Shown one piece after another: positions 13,397-26,600 of a DNA stretch of 64,000 nt (the stretch's first letter is position 1; every line of letters starts with the position of its first letter). This stretch comes from Hypomesus transpacificus (taxonomy: Eukaryota; Chordata; Actinopteri; Osmeriformes; Osmeridae). The translations under genes were made by a program, and so were the position numbers. The notes beneath the pieces were generated by a model that was given only the letters and a program-made list of their open reading frames with translations, was not told the origin of the DNA and made no database searches. The stretch spans positions 10,238,975 to 10,302,974 of the forward strand of contig NC_061068.1 of NCBI RefSeq assembly GCF_021917145.1, read 5' to 3'.

Positions 13397-13452
13397 ATAG
13401 GGTTAGGGTTATCAAGGGATAGGGTTAGGGTTATCTAGGGATAGGGTTAGGT
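13397..13452. repeat. TTAGGG-like short minisatellite
   Basis: Three imperfect copies of a roughly 22-bp unit containing gatagggttagggttatc. The TTAGGG hexamer matches the vertebrate telomere repeat, but the intervening gat/atc bases make it an interstitial minisatellite rather than telomeric DNA. Confidence 0.75.
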
Positions 13453-16400
13453 TCCACTGGTGTTTGTCACCTGTCCATAAAAAGAGTGAAGACCAGGATA
13501 TAGGCTAAGCTTAAACAAAATGTAAACGCCGTTATCATTGAGGATGAAAGACTGGTGACAAGCGATGTTTTTCAAATTCAAATTTCTTACACAGATCCCT
13601 AACAAAAAATATAGAATGTTGGTTTTATCCTTAATCTAACGAGAACATAATTAAGATGTGATTAAATGACGGAAACCTTATGCGTACACAACGTTTGTTT
13701 GTACACTTCGGACTACAAGTGTTAAATAGGCTATAATAACGTGATCAATCGTCTGGAAGCTCCGAGATTCCATGATAAAGGATAGGCTACAGTTTGGGAT
13801 ATAGCTTTTTCGTTTATGTTAGTTGGCTATTAGCGCATGGTTGGTTTTTATAAGGTTGTTCTTTTATATTCAAAATACATTATTAATCTGTGATATATTG
13901 CGTTATAGGGAAACAAAATTAAGGTAAATAATCTTCGCTAAATATGTTGTCTGATTTAGAATAGTCTTGATGAAATAGACTCGAAGTTACTCGTCTATTT
14001 TGCCCCTACGTCACATGCCTACCCTTGACCATGACTGTTGGCTATAGTCACTTTGACCTTGACATAACAACAGCTAAAGCATTGCAAACATGGGAGGTTG
14101 TGCCACCTCTTTCTGGCCTATTGGGGTAAGACACCATGTTTGGCAATTGATTAATTGAATTGATGAAAAAATAAAAAAATCAGTGCATCTGAGATTCCTT
14201 GAAAGCCTGCTGATTCGTTCAGAACAAATCCACAAAATGTGTTGGTTAGTTGCTTTACTAGATAATTTCGCCATGGACTCCAGACTGAAATGATACTGCA
14301 CACGTACACAGTCATCTTTGGGAGTGCGTGGTTTTCTGAGCGTGGATAACAGTTAGACCGCAATCAGCTTGCAAGTCTATCACATTTGACACCGACAAGT
14401 TTGTTCTTTTCGGGTGAAGATTTAAAGCTACTTCGATGTGTTCGTCTGCTTCAAAGGAAAACAGACGTGACCCATAAAAAAATTGTCAAGGTATGTACAC
14501 GAGCGTATACGTCTAGAGGTGTAGCCTACCTATGACTATTTGTATATGCCTATCCTTTCAAGAACCTAACACCCGTTCAGTATATACATTTGCATACATT
14601 ATTTGTGTGGATTTATAGCCTCACCATTTAAGCTACATATGCTAAACTTAACTACGTTGTTTAAGGTAACACATCCGTGGTGCCTTTCTTCAATTATTTT
14701 GTGTGTAGGCCTTCAAGGCAAAAGCAAAAGGTTAGGTAACTTCAATTTCAGATAAAAATTCTTCAAATTCCAGTGATGGGGCAGCAAACATTTCTCCGCT
14801 AACAAGCACACACAAGGGGGTTGGTGATATCATTTGTATTAAAATTGTGTTAGTTAGAAACTGTTGAATATTTAGCTTTGTATAATTTAGCTTATATTAT
14901 TAGTAAAATTTAGTTAATTTGCTTTAACACTATTCTATTCGAATAGTCACATGTATGATCAAGTTGTCAAGAGTAACTTTCAACAGTGAATTTCTGATCT
15001 ACTCTGGGTTACAAAATGTGTATTTGGTTCACGCCCTAAATATCCAAAGCCTATAACAGGTTAATTCAAGTTTAATGCGGCGGTCTTTCCTTGAACATAT
15101 TCTCTAAATTCACATGTGTATTTGATAGTGGTAATCAAGGTTTACTTCAAATAAATTATCTTGAAGTGTGTCGAAAATTAGAACTGCTGAGATAGGAATG
15201 CGTCTGAAACTGTTCAGTCGACCAGCTGGTCTAATTATGAGTGTCCTGAACTGTGAATAGGAGGATGACAGCCTCTGCTGGTGAATACATGGAAATAGCA
15301 GGAAGTTGACGACTATCGGCTTATATTCACTGGCGTTCGTAATTTTGCCTGGTTTGTGGTTAGGTTCTTACATCAACTCAACGTTTCGTCAATTCCACAA
15401 TGCAAACACAAACTCATTTGGTCAAACCATGTTTTGAATAACAATTTGAACATGTATTTGTTCGTATAAGCTCTAGCCTACATGAAACAACTGTCAGTGC
15501 TGATGTTGGAGGGATATTTATCCTGAACAACTGAACATGAAACTCACTTAACTTATCATTTGAACTCGTACATAAAAAGAAGAGTATAAGACAGATTAAC
15601 TGCAATATCAGACGCTAACCGACAGGTGAATGGAAACGATGACGATGTACCTATTCCTTCGTCAAAATAAAATTGGAAACATAATTCACATATTTATTTA
15701 GCCTACTTTGTCTTGAGCATTCTTGCTCAAGTAGGCCTAAACACACACATAGACATACAAAGTGGTCTACTTACAGTCACCCTCGCCTTTTTAAAGGCTT
15801 TACGTTTGCCGTAAAATACGTCTTAAAGACTAGCCTAATACAAGTTAAAATCATATTAAAGTATACAAAATGCATATAAGCAAATATACCTGCAATTGGC
15901 AGTATTTTCCTTTATGTTCAATGACACTGTAAAACTGTTGGACACAAGTTAAGCTAAGATAAATTATAGGCACCGTCAAAATAGTTAGGCCTACCCCAAG
16001 TATGTCAACAATTTACCCAGGACTATGTTTAAAAAGCAATTGTCAAATATGGGTGACACTAACCTTTAGGCAGGGGTGTTGAGGTTACCAAACATTTGGA
16101 CAAATAAGTAATGACATATCTTACAAAACGTACTTGTTTCACTGTAAAGGTCAAACCGTGCAATTAGGCTATGGGCTAAATATATGCCCCTGGTTTGTAG
16201 TTTACAGTGCTACCCAATCTCTAACTAATCCATGTTTTTCACTTCGACCATCACAGCTCCCACTTTCCTATATAAAATGTTGACATATCATGATGTGCTT
16301 GTGCGCAGTAACAAATTTGTTGAATTTGTTTCTGGAGCTCGGCAATTGGTCTATGACAACTTGTTATTGGAACTCATTGAAGGAACAACTATTTGTTCAG

Positions 16401-18384
16401 ACGAGCGTCTCCGGGACATGGCGAGGGTTTTCAAAATAGCCGTGTCAATGAGAAAGCAGACAGCAATACACTAGACAGTGACCTTGAACTGCCGCAGCAC
16501 CAATTGTTGAGTTCTTCACCTAAAGAGCAGAATGAACGGAAATTAGTTTCATTTAAGATACACATTTTGCAACGGCATGGTCATGGAATTTATTTCAAAC
16601 ATTACAAGAATTAATATTGTTGTTTTAACATAGGCCTACTTTTGTCCATTATTTTGGGAATTTTTTCAACAGCTGACGATAGGCAGCAAGAGTTGCACAT
16701 CTTCTGTTTCGTGGTCGAAGGTAACTTTATCAGGCATACTTGCAATCTTTCAGGAACTATTTCTAGCAATGTGAACAGGCCACCAAAATTGAATCAAGTA
16801 TGCTACTATTCCTAAAAATATAGGTTAAACATTCTGTTTGTTTTAGCTAATAGCCTACCCTGTGATCATCGGCTGTTTCTTATGCTGCACTAGACTTTTT
16901 ACGCACTAAACTATTGCCACACACAATCAGGCAAATTCAGTTTTTATTTTGAGGCCTACTTATAATGTCACGGTATTTGAAAACCAAATAAGATGTGTTT
17001 AATAGTATCCAGTAAAACGTGTTCACTACTCGATTAAGAATATCATACTAAGTTAGACAGTGCAATAATGGCAAATTATGCATTGGCATTAACATCTGTG
17101 CGTATAGATGCAGCCCCTGGCCTGCATATGCTGCATATATTAATGAAAAGATAGCTCATGTTATTTGAGCTGTATATCAAAATCGTTATGTGATGTGTCC
17201 CCTCAAGCCTTATTTAGGTTATTGAAATTCACATCAAAAAGCAAACTGGCCATCTCTAATTTTGAAATCAGTCATAAAATAGTCAGATATTATGGATAGG
17301 GTATATATTAAGCGAATATTTGATTAGATTATCCTAAGGCTACATTGCCGTAGAGCCTCAATAATTCCTATAGCCTACTTTATTTATGTTGTTTGCACAA
17401 AACTCGATTTTAGACATACACACAGCCCGCAGTCCTGATCATGAACTTGTTAGGTTATGTGTCTTTGTGCTTATGTTGCGTTTTCCATCTCCGTTGTCCC
17501 ATCCCTGCTACATAACCTTTGGAGGTTTATCCATTACGATTAAGGAAACAATGAACAAGTAACAAACCCACCAATTAGGCCCATTCTGAACTACCATAGT
17601 ATTTTCACAAAGCCAATCTGCCAATCTTTGTAAGAGTCACCCACCTTAACTCTCACGTAGACCTAACGTAAACAGCGGCATCAAGATAGGCTACAAATCA
17701 ATTGATGAGCGTATCAAGGCTTTTGTGGTTCATTTAGATCCATGGCGCATAGTTTCGTTGTTCGTCTTTAAAATACACATAAAAATTGAAAGTTTATAGA
17801 AGTGCCCCAGTGCATGGTCACAAACGTTTAATTTGATATCTGTGGAATTTCTTCCCTTAGCACGGGTGTTATTTGAAATGTACGCTCTTAAAATAACCTT
17901 ACTGCAGACCGTCTCAATTTTTACAGAGTCAACGGTTTCAACCTACTGACCCTGTTACTGTAAATACAAGAGGAGGATGGCTGTGAAGAATGAGCAGTGA
18001 GGCAGTCTTTCTCTAAAACAGGCCCGTAAAGTGCAGCATCACAGCTTTATATGACATTCAATTCATCTGTAATTTGCTCTAAAAGAAAGAGTAAGACTTG
18101 TACACCAACAATGTAACCTGTATATTGGCCTGAAGAGAAAAACAAAAGAATATCGTGTCTAGTAAGCTGCATGTTAGTAGTCTATTAAATACAATGTAAA
18201 AGATAGTGAACAATAACGTAGTATTATCATGTTTTGCCTGGATTGTGACAATTTAAAAATAGATTACCGAAAATGTTTATTTGAAGCACAAGATGAAATC
18301 AGCAGAAAAAAGCGAATTAAATGTTTACAGAATATTTTAAAAGCTTATAAATTCCGTAAAACAGAAGTTTATGTTTTGTTTGGT

Positions 18385-18533
18385 CAGACATGGACGAAGT
18401 GGGTGGCACCTTCCGTAACGCAGTTTGGCTGGGACATGTGGCCCCGGTTCGACCAATCACGAGGCCTGCACAGTCTAACTATGTTAAATGTCAGATTGCC
18501 ATAAACTAGAAGCTCTAGGTCGGGCCCGCCGAA
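18385..18533 (+). promoter_or_regulatory. hoxc12a proximal promoter / 5' UTR
   Basis: A GC-richer patch directly upstream of the hoxc12a ATG. It contains a CCAAT box (gaccaatcacgag near 18450-18462) and GC-rich words close to the start (gggcccgccg). Its promoter role is inferred from position and base composition compared with the AT-rich spacer. Confidence 0.5.
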
Positions 18534-19122
18534 ATGGGCGAGCATAATCTTCTTAATAGCGGGTTTGTGGGACCTTTGGTAAACATCCACACGGGAGACA
18601 CATTTTACCTTCCAAACTTTAGAGCGTCCGGTGGACAACTGGCGGGTCTACCCTCACTCTCCTACCCAAGAAGGGACAATGTATGCTCCCTCCCTTGGAC
18701 CCCGTCAGAGCCGTGCAATGGATATCCTCAACCTTACATTAGCAGTCCTATGTCCATTAACCCCTCTTTCAACCATACATGCGAAATTACGAGGCAAGAT
18801 GAAGGCAAATGTTTTTACACCAACGGTGGTGGTAACAGAGAAATCTGCGAAAGATCAAACCTCAAGCGCGAGGAGGGGACAAGAGGAGACTCCTGTTCCT
18901 CCATAATAGTGGATCATCTGCACAACGGGATGACAAACAACGGTACCTTTTCTAAGTACGACTACAACAACGACCAATTAAACCAAGATCCGCCATCCTG
19001 TCAGTCTCTCGAATCTGACTCCAGTTCGTCGCTGCTCAATGAAGGGAGCAAATCCTCATCGGGTATCGCACAGGCGCTGACAACCCCTGGAAATCATGTC
19101 CCAAACGCAATAGTGGGCGGAG
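18534..19122 (+). CDS. hoxc12a: Hoxc12a, exon 1 (N-terminal region)
   Basis: N-terminal exon of the Hoxc12 homeodomain transcription factor, a nuclear regulator of posterior axial identity. The start is fixed by the strongly conserved Hox12 opening [20 protein letters not shown] followed by [13 protein letters not shown]. It encodes 196 residues plus one base. The middle is low-complexity and Ser/Asn-rich (around [20 protein letters not shown]), as usual for transactivation regions. The donor is ggag|gtgagt, phase 1, completing a Gly codon with exon 2. The full protein is 275 residues, in the expected range. The open frame runs on past the donor into intron sequence (EWEFIH onwards), which is not protein. 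Confidence 0.95.
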
Positions 19123-19906
19123 GTGAGTGGGAATTTATACATATGAATGCCATTTGTAAAATGTTGTATGATCCTTTGGTGCCTTTACAGATTTGCTATT
19201 TGCTTCTCGTTTCAGTGCAGATAAGGTCGCCTGTATTCTTGAGGCTTGCATGTTGGCATGGGCACCGCTAGGGGAAGCATTTAAGTAGGGGTTCATATTT
19301 TCGTTTACGCGGAGCCTTTTATACACTAATAAACCCTTTCAGAACCATAAAATCAAGATATTGTTTGTGGTAAAAAAGATAATTAGAATGGCTATATCTT
19401 ACCAGGAGAACAAAGAAGCTATATCATTGAGGATTTAAATGATTATCAGCCAAACGATCAAACTCGGCTAATCGATGATCAATTCCATCAAAATCTCAAC
19501 AGGGAAATACACCTGCTTAACATTTGCTTATTTAAAGGAATCTAATTAGCATTTTTGGGCTAGTTGTGGCAATGTGTTTACATAGTAGTAATGAGACCGT
19601 ATCAACCCTATATGTTTTTTTTTGCAATTGTATTGCAGGTTTAGACGCAACGTCACTAAGTAGTGAGATTTATTGTGTCTTCTCAACAAAATGAGTCTAC
19701 AAGACAAGTGCTTTGTGTAGCTATTCACTTGACATTTATTTTAAATAATTCGGAAACAACTCACACCACTGGAATGCATTACTTTCAATTGCACAAAGTA
19801 TTGCATGCGTATTCATGCTTTTATTAATTTCGAGGTCAGCATGGGTAGAAAATGTGAACAGTTTGAAACTGTTTAGTAATATGTAAGCCTATTGAACACA
19901 CACGTT

Positions 19907-19946
<40 letters not shown>

Positions 19947-19977
19947 GCTTTGTTGCTCCACTCATTCTCATCACCAG
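19123..19977 (+). other. hoxc12a intron
   Basis: Phase-1 intron of 855 bp with a consensus GTGAGT donor and the acceptor tcaccag. A perfect CT dinucleotide repeat (about 19909-19942) lies only about 35 nt upstream of the acceptor, inside or next to the polypyrimidine tract. Confidence 0.85.
19909..19942. repeat. (CT)n microsatellite next to the hoxc12a splice acceptor
   Basis: About 17 uninterrupted CT units on the + strand, ending about 35 nt before exon 2. Repeat-length change here would alter the polypyrimidine context of the only hoxc12a splice acceptor. Confidence 0.9.
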
Positions 19978-20216
19978 GTGCTCCGTGGTACCCAATGCAT
20001 ACACGAACCAGAAAGAAGCGTAAACCCTATTCCAAACTCCAGCTGGCAGAGCTAGAAGGAGAGTTCATGCTGAATGAATTCATCACCCGGCAGCGACGGA
20101 GGGAGCTATCTGAGCGCCTGAATCTCAGCGACCAACAGGTGAAGATATGGTTTCAAAACCGCAGGATGAAGAAGAAGAGATTGATGCTCAGAGAACACGC
20201 TTTGTCCTTCTTCTGA
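19978..20216 (+). CDS. hoxc12a: Hoxc12a, exon 2 (homeodomain)
   Basis: The exon begins with the last two bases of a Gly codon and reads [20 protein letters not shown]. The WYP motif just before the homeodomain is typical of Hox12. The homeodomain is residues 207-266, with [20 protein letters not shown] and [15 protein letters not shown]; Trp48, Phe49, Asn51 and Arg53 are intact. The short tail LREHALSFF is the conserved Hox12 C-terminus, before the TGA at 20214-20216. The gene appears fully functional. Confidence 0.97.
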
Positions 20217-22623
20217 GAGAGAGAATTGTAAAGAGAGGAAAGAATAATGTGAAGAAATATGTATGTAATCTCATTGAAACATGCGAGTGATTATGTTATT
20301 GTAGATGGGCTGTACACAGCATGCAGTCTCCTGACGGCCTTTAGATAAACATATTTTTACTGTGACAAAATAACTTTTGCCAATTCTGCTAAGACAACCG
20401 ACCAAATTATGGTAAATGATCGTCCAGTATTTCAGATCTCCAAAATTGCCATAGTCCATGCTAATATATTTAGCCTAATTACTGTCCTGCAAACAGTAGG
20501 CCTGAAATTAACACACTCATTCCATAACGGACTTGAAATTCGCGCTTGGTATTCTTTATGATCCATCGCTGCAGACCAAAGGCCAAATATCTATGGACTT
20601 GGATTTAATTCATTAAACCTAAATTAATTAAAACATGAATCCTACATGCTGTGAGGTTCAACCTATATTTGCAGCTTGGAGAAAATGTTCTATAGCCTAA
20701 TCAGTTTTCAAAATTACTCCAAATTAAATAAGTTTGTGTTATCAAGGTTTACCAATCGGTTAACACTATTTTCAGGTTCTAAAATGAATGTATCGATGTG
20801 ATTTAATGTAAATATATTACTAAAGAGTTTGGTTGCAATGAACAGTGTAGCCTACAATCTTCTATTCATATCCGGTTGAAAATATTTGCTTACACGTGAT
20901 AGCAAGCTATGTTTTCCATCAACTCTGCACATTATAGGAACATCCACGATCAAGGGCAAACACTCCTAGACGAGTGTTATCTTTATATTCTTTACTCCGA
21001 TGTTATATTAAAGAACTATGCTTTTCAATACAATAAAATAATGAACAATAGTTCACCTGTTGTATCACCTTGACATAGACACGGATTGTCGAAGCGGGCC
21101 GACTGTGAACACTAGAGCCTTGTGTCAACTCTATCCAAGATAGCCCAGACACACCAAAATGTTCTTAAACAAGCGCAAGCAAACGTAGTGCACGCAGTGC
21201 ACTATTGAAGACAGTGATAAGCTGTTGAAGGTGTTTGGAAGTGTGCAAAGGACTGTGCTGCTATATTTGTTGAATGTGATTCTCAGATTCTCAGAGTTTG
21301 GGTGTAAGGTAATATGCCTTCGTAACGACGACAGAGATCTGTCTATTGCAATAGTCATTTACGGTTTATGCAGCCAAATATATTTCCACCAATACACTAA
21401 CCCACTCTCTTTAGTAATCAAATTGGCAGTCTATTCTAGACTAAATAAAAAAACATACTTTTTTCTGTTCAGAATTATGCATTGGCCACGCCTGAAGTCG
21501 TTTTCATTTCAATTATAAAAGTGTTTTTAATCGTGGCTTACTACATCTTAGAAGTCAAGCCTTTTAACACCAAATCTAAAAATCCCTTTTCGTTTATAGA
21601 CTATTGAAGATTATTTACCCTGTATGTTAAAACATATCTTTAGTAAACATCTAGTATTGCAATATATCATTAGTGTTATAAGAAAAGTGACTGTGATAGT
21701 TCTTGTATTCTTGTCAACGTGACATGTGTTTGTTCAGGATTTGGAACAGGATTTTTCCACAGTATTTTGGTTACGAAGATATAGGCTAATCTAAATAGTT
21801 TGTGTTGCTGTTTCTCTCTCTCTTATGGTTTCGGAATTGTGTCCACGAAACAAATTCACTTGAGAGTATAGCCTGTGCTATGGTTAAAACACCAGTGTTT
21901 ACAACTATGAATTTTATGACCATGATAAAATACATATTTTGGTGTGTGTTATGTGTCACCTATAACTTGCGTTCATCAACCCTGGCCTTTAGGCTACCAA
22001 TACAAATTATATGAATGTGTCAATTAATGTCTATTAAAATATGCAAACTTTTATATATCGCACATTGTAGTTGTAATTTTCTTTCTTTGCGTAATTTGTT
22101 CTTGAAAACATGTGGTTGTTCTCAGTTGCGTCAATCATGTAAATCTTGTATAGCCTGACCCAATGAAGACTTAATAGACTAACTCGGCCTTTCTAAAGAT
22201 TTTGGATTCTCAGCTCTTTTGAGATACATTTTAAGATGTAGTGGTATGCAAAATAAAAACAATAAATGTGTTTATTTTGCCTTTATAACACAAGTTGTCC
22301 GTAGTATCCTTTACAAGGCGTTAAGAGGACGCAACAAAATAATATAGGAAATGTTTGCAATGAAACCCTTTATCCGCCCCGTGCACTATTTCAGCGAGGA
22401 AGAGGGATTAGATGTAAGTGTTTGACAAATCATTGGGCCTCCTAAACAACTTCTATTCACCATATTATTTTTCTTCTGTGAAAAAATATAGCCTACTTTC
22501 AGCATTGATTATATATTGTTATAGCCCTATATTGCTGAGACTGTCAATAAACTGATAACTGCACGTCTAGCCTACCTGAGACACACATCCTTAAGCTATG
22601 AAGACTAGTGTTGTATGATTAAA

Positions 22624-22733
22624 CATTACATTTACATCTTATCCAGAGCGCCTTTTTCCACGGCCGGGAAGCGATCTGGCAACCTTCAGATTACCAGTCC
22701 AATTCCCTAACCGCTTAGCCATCCGACTCCCTC
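22624..22733 (-). mobile_element. tRNA-derived SINE, internally deleted copy
   Basis: On the - strand it reads gtcggatggctaagcggtta, a Leu/Ser-tRNA-like A box. A degenerate B box (gttgccagatcgcttcccgg) follows, then directly the tail ctctggataagatgtaaatg. The middle, tRNA-unrelated region is mostly missing compared with the copies at 46.3 and 58.0 kb. Confidence 0.75.
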
Positions 22734-23570
22734 TAACATCAATCCAACATTGGTTCTTGAAGCCTGCAATGATTAACACGTAGATTACATGCAAAAAATA
22801 GCCTACAATGTTTGTTTCTTTATATGTTGCTTCTCCTCAAGTGTCAGCAACATCACAAATTACTACCACTACACGGGACGCTTGCAATGCATATTCGATG
22901 TTATTTTCGTCAAAGGTCATCCACCCTGGTCAACACCATTTGACTAACAATCAACTCAACTAGTCTAAATTTAAGAATAAATCTGATTAACAGGTGGACC
23001 AGCCATTGATCCATCTGACCAAATACGGCTTCAGTCAAGGTCAAATGCAAATGCATAGTCCTTAGCAGTATGCTGTGGGGGCACAAGCATTAAGCCTAGA
23101 CTGATAGGCTACAGAAACAGCCATTAAGAGGCTCGATTTCAATTCTAAAGTGGTTTAGAGTTTTGAAAATAAGACTACAAACAGGAAGGCACATACTTTT
23201 GGTTGCATTTGAATTGTTTTACACAATCTGTACAGAATGAAGCAGACTACTGGCAATACAATTTGTTGTGTTCCGTTTGGCTAGGTAACTGGCTTACTGG
23301 GTAGGCTAACCAATTCAAAGTTGTGACTTTGAGACGCCTCCAGGGTCTTTTATGGCTTGTCTGTGAGGCTCAAAGGTCAGTGTTGCATGGTGTTGACGCA
23401 GACCTTGAATGTGGGACCGAAACATCCCCTCTGTATTGGAAAACAATCGAGAGAAAGGAAATGGCCCTACATGTGTCCTCTCTACCAGGATGATCAGACT
23501 GTTGCATTGCGTCATCAAACTAATGTTTGGGACTACCTCGTTGTTATAATCAGTGACCTATGCTCTTTGT

Positions 23571-23639
23571 AAAGCTCTCTCTTGGAAGTCGCTTTGGATA
23601 AAAGCGTCTGCTAAATGCATAAATGTAATGTAAATGTAA
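23571..23639 (+). mobile_element. SINE 3' tail fragment
   Basis: It contains gtcgctttggataaaagcgt and ctgctaaatgcataaatgta, matching the tail of the tRNA-derived SINE family in this window. The tRNA-like head is absent or unrecognisable. Confidence 0.65.
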
Positions 23640-26600
23640 GCTACGACAGACATTCTCGTATATAGTATGTAGCCTATTGTATTCCAATTTGTTGCGATGC
23701 TATAGGCATTCTAAAAAGGCTCCTTATAAAAAAAAAATACAAAAAGCCGGACATAAATTAAAGACAGGGGACATGGACATTTTCGAACTCCCTACACTGA
23801 CACACATGTACGCACTAATCCTTATTGCAACAAAGTCTGATGAATAAATATTTAGACATCCCCAAAGAAAACGTTACTAATAACTTTAAACATTAAACAC
23901 AAGGCTGTAATGAAACTGTAAACTGCTTCCTGACGCCATTTTTTCAATTTCTTACAACATAGGTTAAAGCTTTTGATAATCACATATGGCCAAAAGGTGC
24001 CCACGCCACTTGGTTTTAACAAACATCGCTTTGTTCGCTGATTGGATTGAAAAGGCCAATGTGTACCATTAGCCAAACTCAACAACCTGTCAATTGAATC
24101 ATTTAAAGAAAATGATAAATTATGTTTTTTGTTTATGGAGACTATCATGAAAATGAATATGACTAGGCCACACTGTTCAGTTTAAGGCTGCTTATGTTAA
24201 GGTAAGACAAAATACTTAATAACACACCTCTGGACTGTTTGTAATGGTAAATAATTGGAGTTGTGCCTTTTAGTAAGGCCATGTAAGACAACACCCAAGA
24301 AATCTTTTCCAGAAACATTTGCGCAATCGCTAAAGTGGGCCACCATTTGGAATATGAAACGAATTGAGATTTTAAAGATGATTTACATCAATCAGGCAAT
24401 TTGTATAATTACATTTAAAATGTATATTTACAAATAGCCATTAATGACGTTGTATTACATTTCTTGCGAAAATTAAGCCCATAAAATGTCATTCATGCGG
24501 TGGAAATGTAGCACGTATAAATTCAGCCAATCCTGCCAATTATTTTATTGCATTTCAATAAGCATATTTCACAGGTAATTTCCATTCTACACATTGATTT
24601 GGTTAAGAATGTTTTTCCAAGAGATGCTGGATGGCGTTGGTGCATGCATGACATTATTTTGCGGTTCAAACAGACTATTGCAGATGTTTCTCTGCGTCCT
24701 CCAAATGTACAGGACTACATCTAAACAGACATATGCACTAATGTATGCGATGCCCACATGTGAGCGATCTTATATTACTGCAGTCTAAATTGTAGGCCAT
24801 ATAGCCAGTATGGAAATATTGTGTTTTGTTGTGAGTTGTGTATGTCCACTCTTAAACATATTGGGCACATTCAGAAGGTAGATATGTTGGTATATCTCTT
24901 ATAATTGTGTATGTGTGCAAGACTGTTATCCTTTTTAATGTGAACCTAATGTAGTTACTGAGTGTGAATATTAAACATGGACATTTGAACTAATTTGCTC
25001 TACTCGTTTACACATTTGCACGACCATGTTTTGCACATGTCTGACACAAATCTTTCCCATGGGTAGGTAAGCAATATACAATTTTGGCAAATGTCCTGAT
25101 ACTCCAGTGGCTACATGTTTTGTATTGCAAGCACTTGAGTACACCCAGCCTATGGGTATCCCGTATTTTGATGTGAAGGGTTTCCATCTGCCCCCGCGGA
25201 CTGTGTGGCGCATGGTCCCCGGGTTTCCTGTCGTCTATGTGGGCGGGAACCCCTATACAAATTGAAGGTCAAGTTAGTACGCTCCTTATATGGAACTCCA
25301 GAGTCAATCGCCAATGTTTTGAGCAGGGAACCGGTAGAAACTGTTACAAGAGGACAGAAAAAAACTAATATAAGACGTATAGTGGTTGTTTTTTACTTTA
25401 ATGTTGTTGTTGAGAGTAAAGAAAGACTTACAACTTAGCTGAATTGAAAGGGGCAGGAGAGGAAAGGTTCCAGATTGTGTATTTGAGAAAATAAATTGTT
25501 TCTTAATAGGAATAGAAGATGCAATATATCTAAAGTATCGGGATGCCAACTTCAAAAGCGGCAGTCTCAGCTAGATCTGAAGGCAGCAGTGACAAGAGTT
25601 GGAGAGGAAATTAAACGTCATAAAGAGAGAGACTCAATTAGGGGCCCAATGCTTAAAGGCTACCGAATCTTGTAGGAAACAAAGACGGATATTCGGTAAG
25701 AAAACACAGATTCTATTTCCTCTCTCATAAATCTACTTTACATTTCAGATACTTGAGAAAAAAAGTTTAACCGTGTAAGCTTTTTTGTCTGGTCTTAAAT
25801 AGTAAAATGCCAAATGTCTCGGGTAAGCCAAAGTTTAACAGATATCTTCAGTATGTGTTTTTTTTTCTTAGATAGTGTAGCCTAGAGCCTTCTAGTGTAG
25901 AATAAAGAGCAAGTGCTATGTCTGCAAAGCTGTTTCACACAGTCTGTATCCTGGAAAATAATTGTTTGATAACATGCGCATTGTGCCCATGACAAAATTC
26001 CAAATCAACAACAAAGTCTCCCACATTTGAGCATTTTATTATGGTGCTTTATAGTTATGACGTGGTAGATAAACGAGCCTATAGCTTACCTACCGATTCT
26101 GTCATTCAGTTTAGCTATCTCAAAAACCGCAATGGCCATTTCCGGAAGCTTTTGTGGATTTGACATTTGCATATTTGTTAAATATTTGTTTCTCAATGTA
26201 AAGCGGGGATGCTGTGTCGTGCCTCGGTTTCACAATATTTGACTGGGCAATATATCTGTTATTATCCAACTCAGCATTGTAAAGGAGTGCACATTCTACT
26301 TTATGGAAGGGCTACTTACAACTCAATGTTCAGAGCCTGTTATCAAGCAGTAGACTTAGCCTACATCATAATTAATATATCGTCAGATGGAGTTCAGTCT
26401 ATTGTATCCTTTGTCACACAAAAACGATCATTCAGAAACGAAAATGGTGCTGTGGACCTCTGAGTAACAATAAAAGAACCAGGGACAGACATATTTTGTC
26501 ACGTTCCTAAAAAAAATCTGTTGTAGAAATATATTGAACCTTGGGGTTTTGTTTAAAATCTTTGATGATTTCATTGGTTGAAATTAGTTGTACACAGCTA

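Larger units (their letters stand above)
12121..18384. other. hoxc13a-hoxc12a spacer
   Basis: It contains the hoxc13a 3' UTR (probably to about 12.8 kb), a TTAGGG-like minisatellite at 13397-13452 and otherwise AT-rich unique-looking sequence. No exon with protein similarity is recognisable on either strand, and the short open frames show no domains. Confidence 0.6.
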
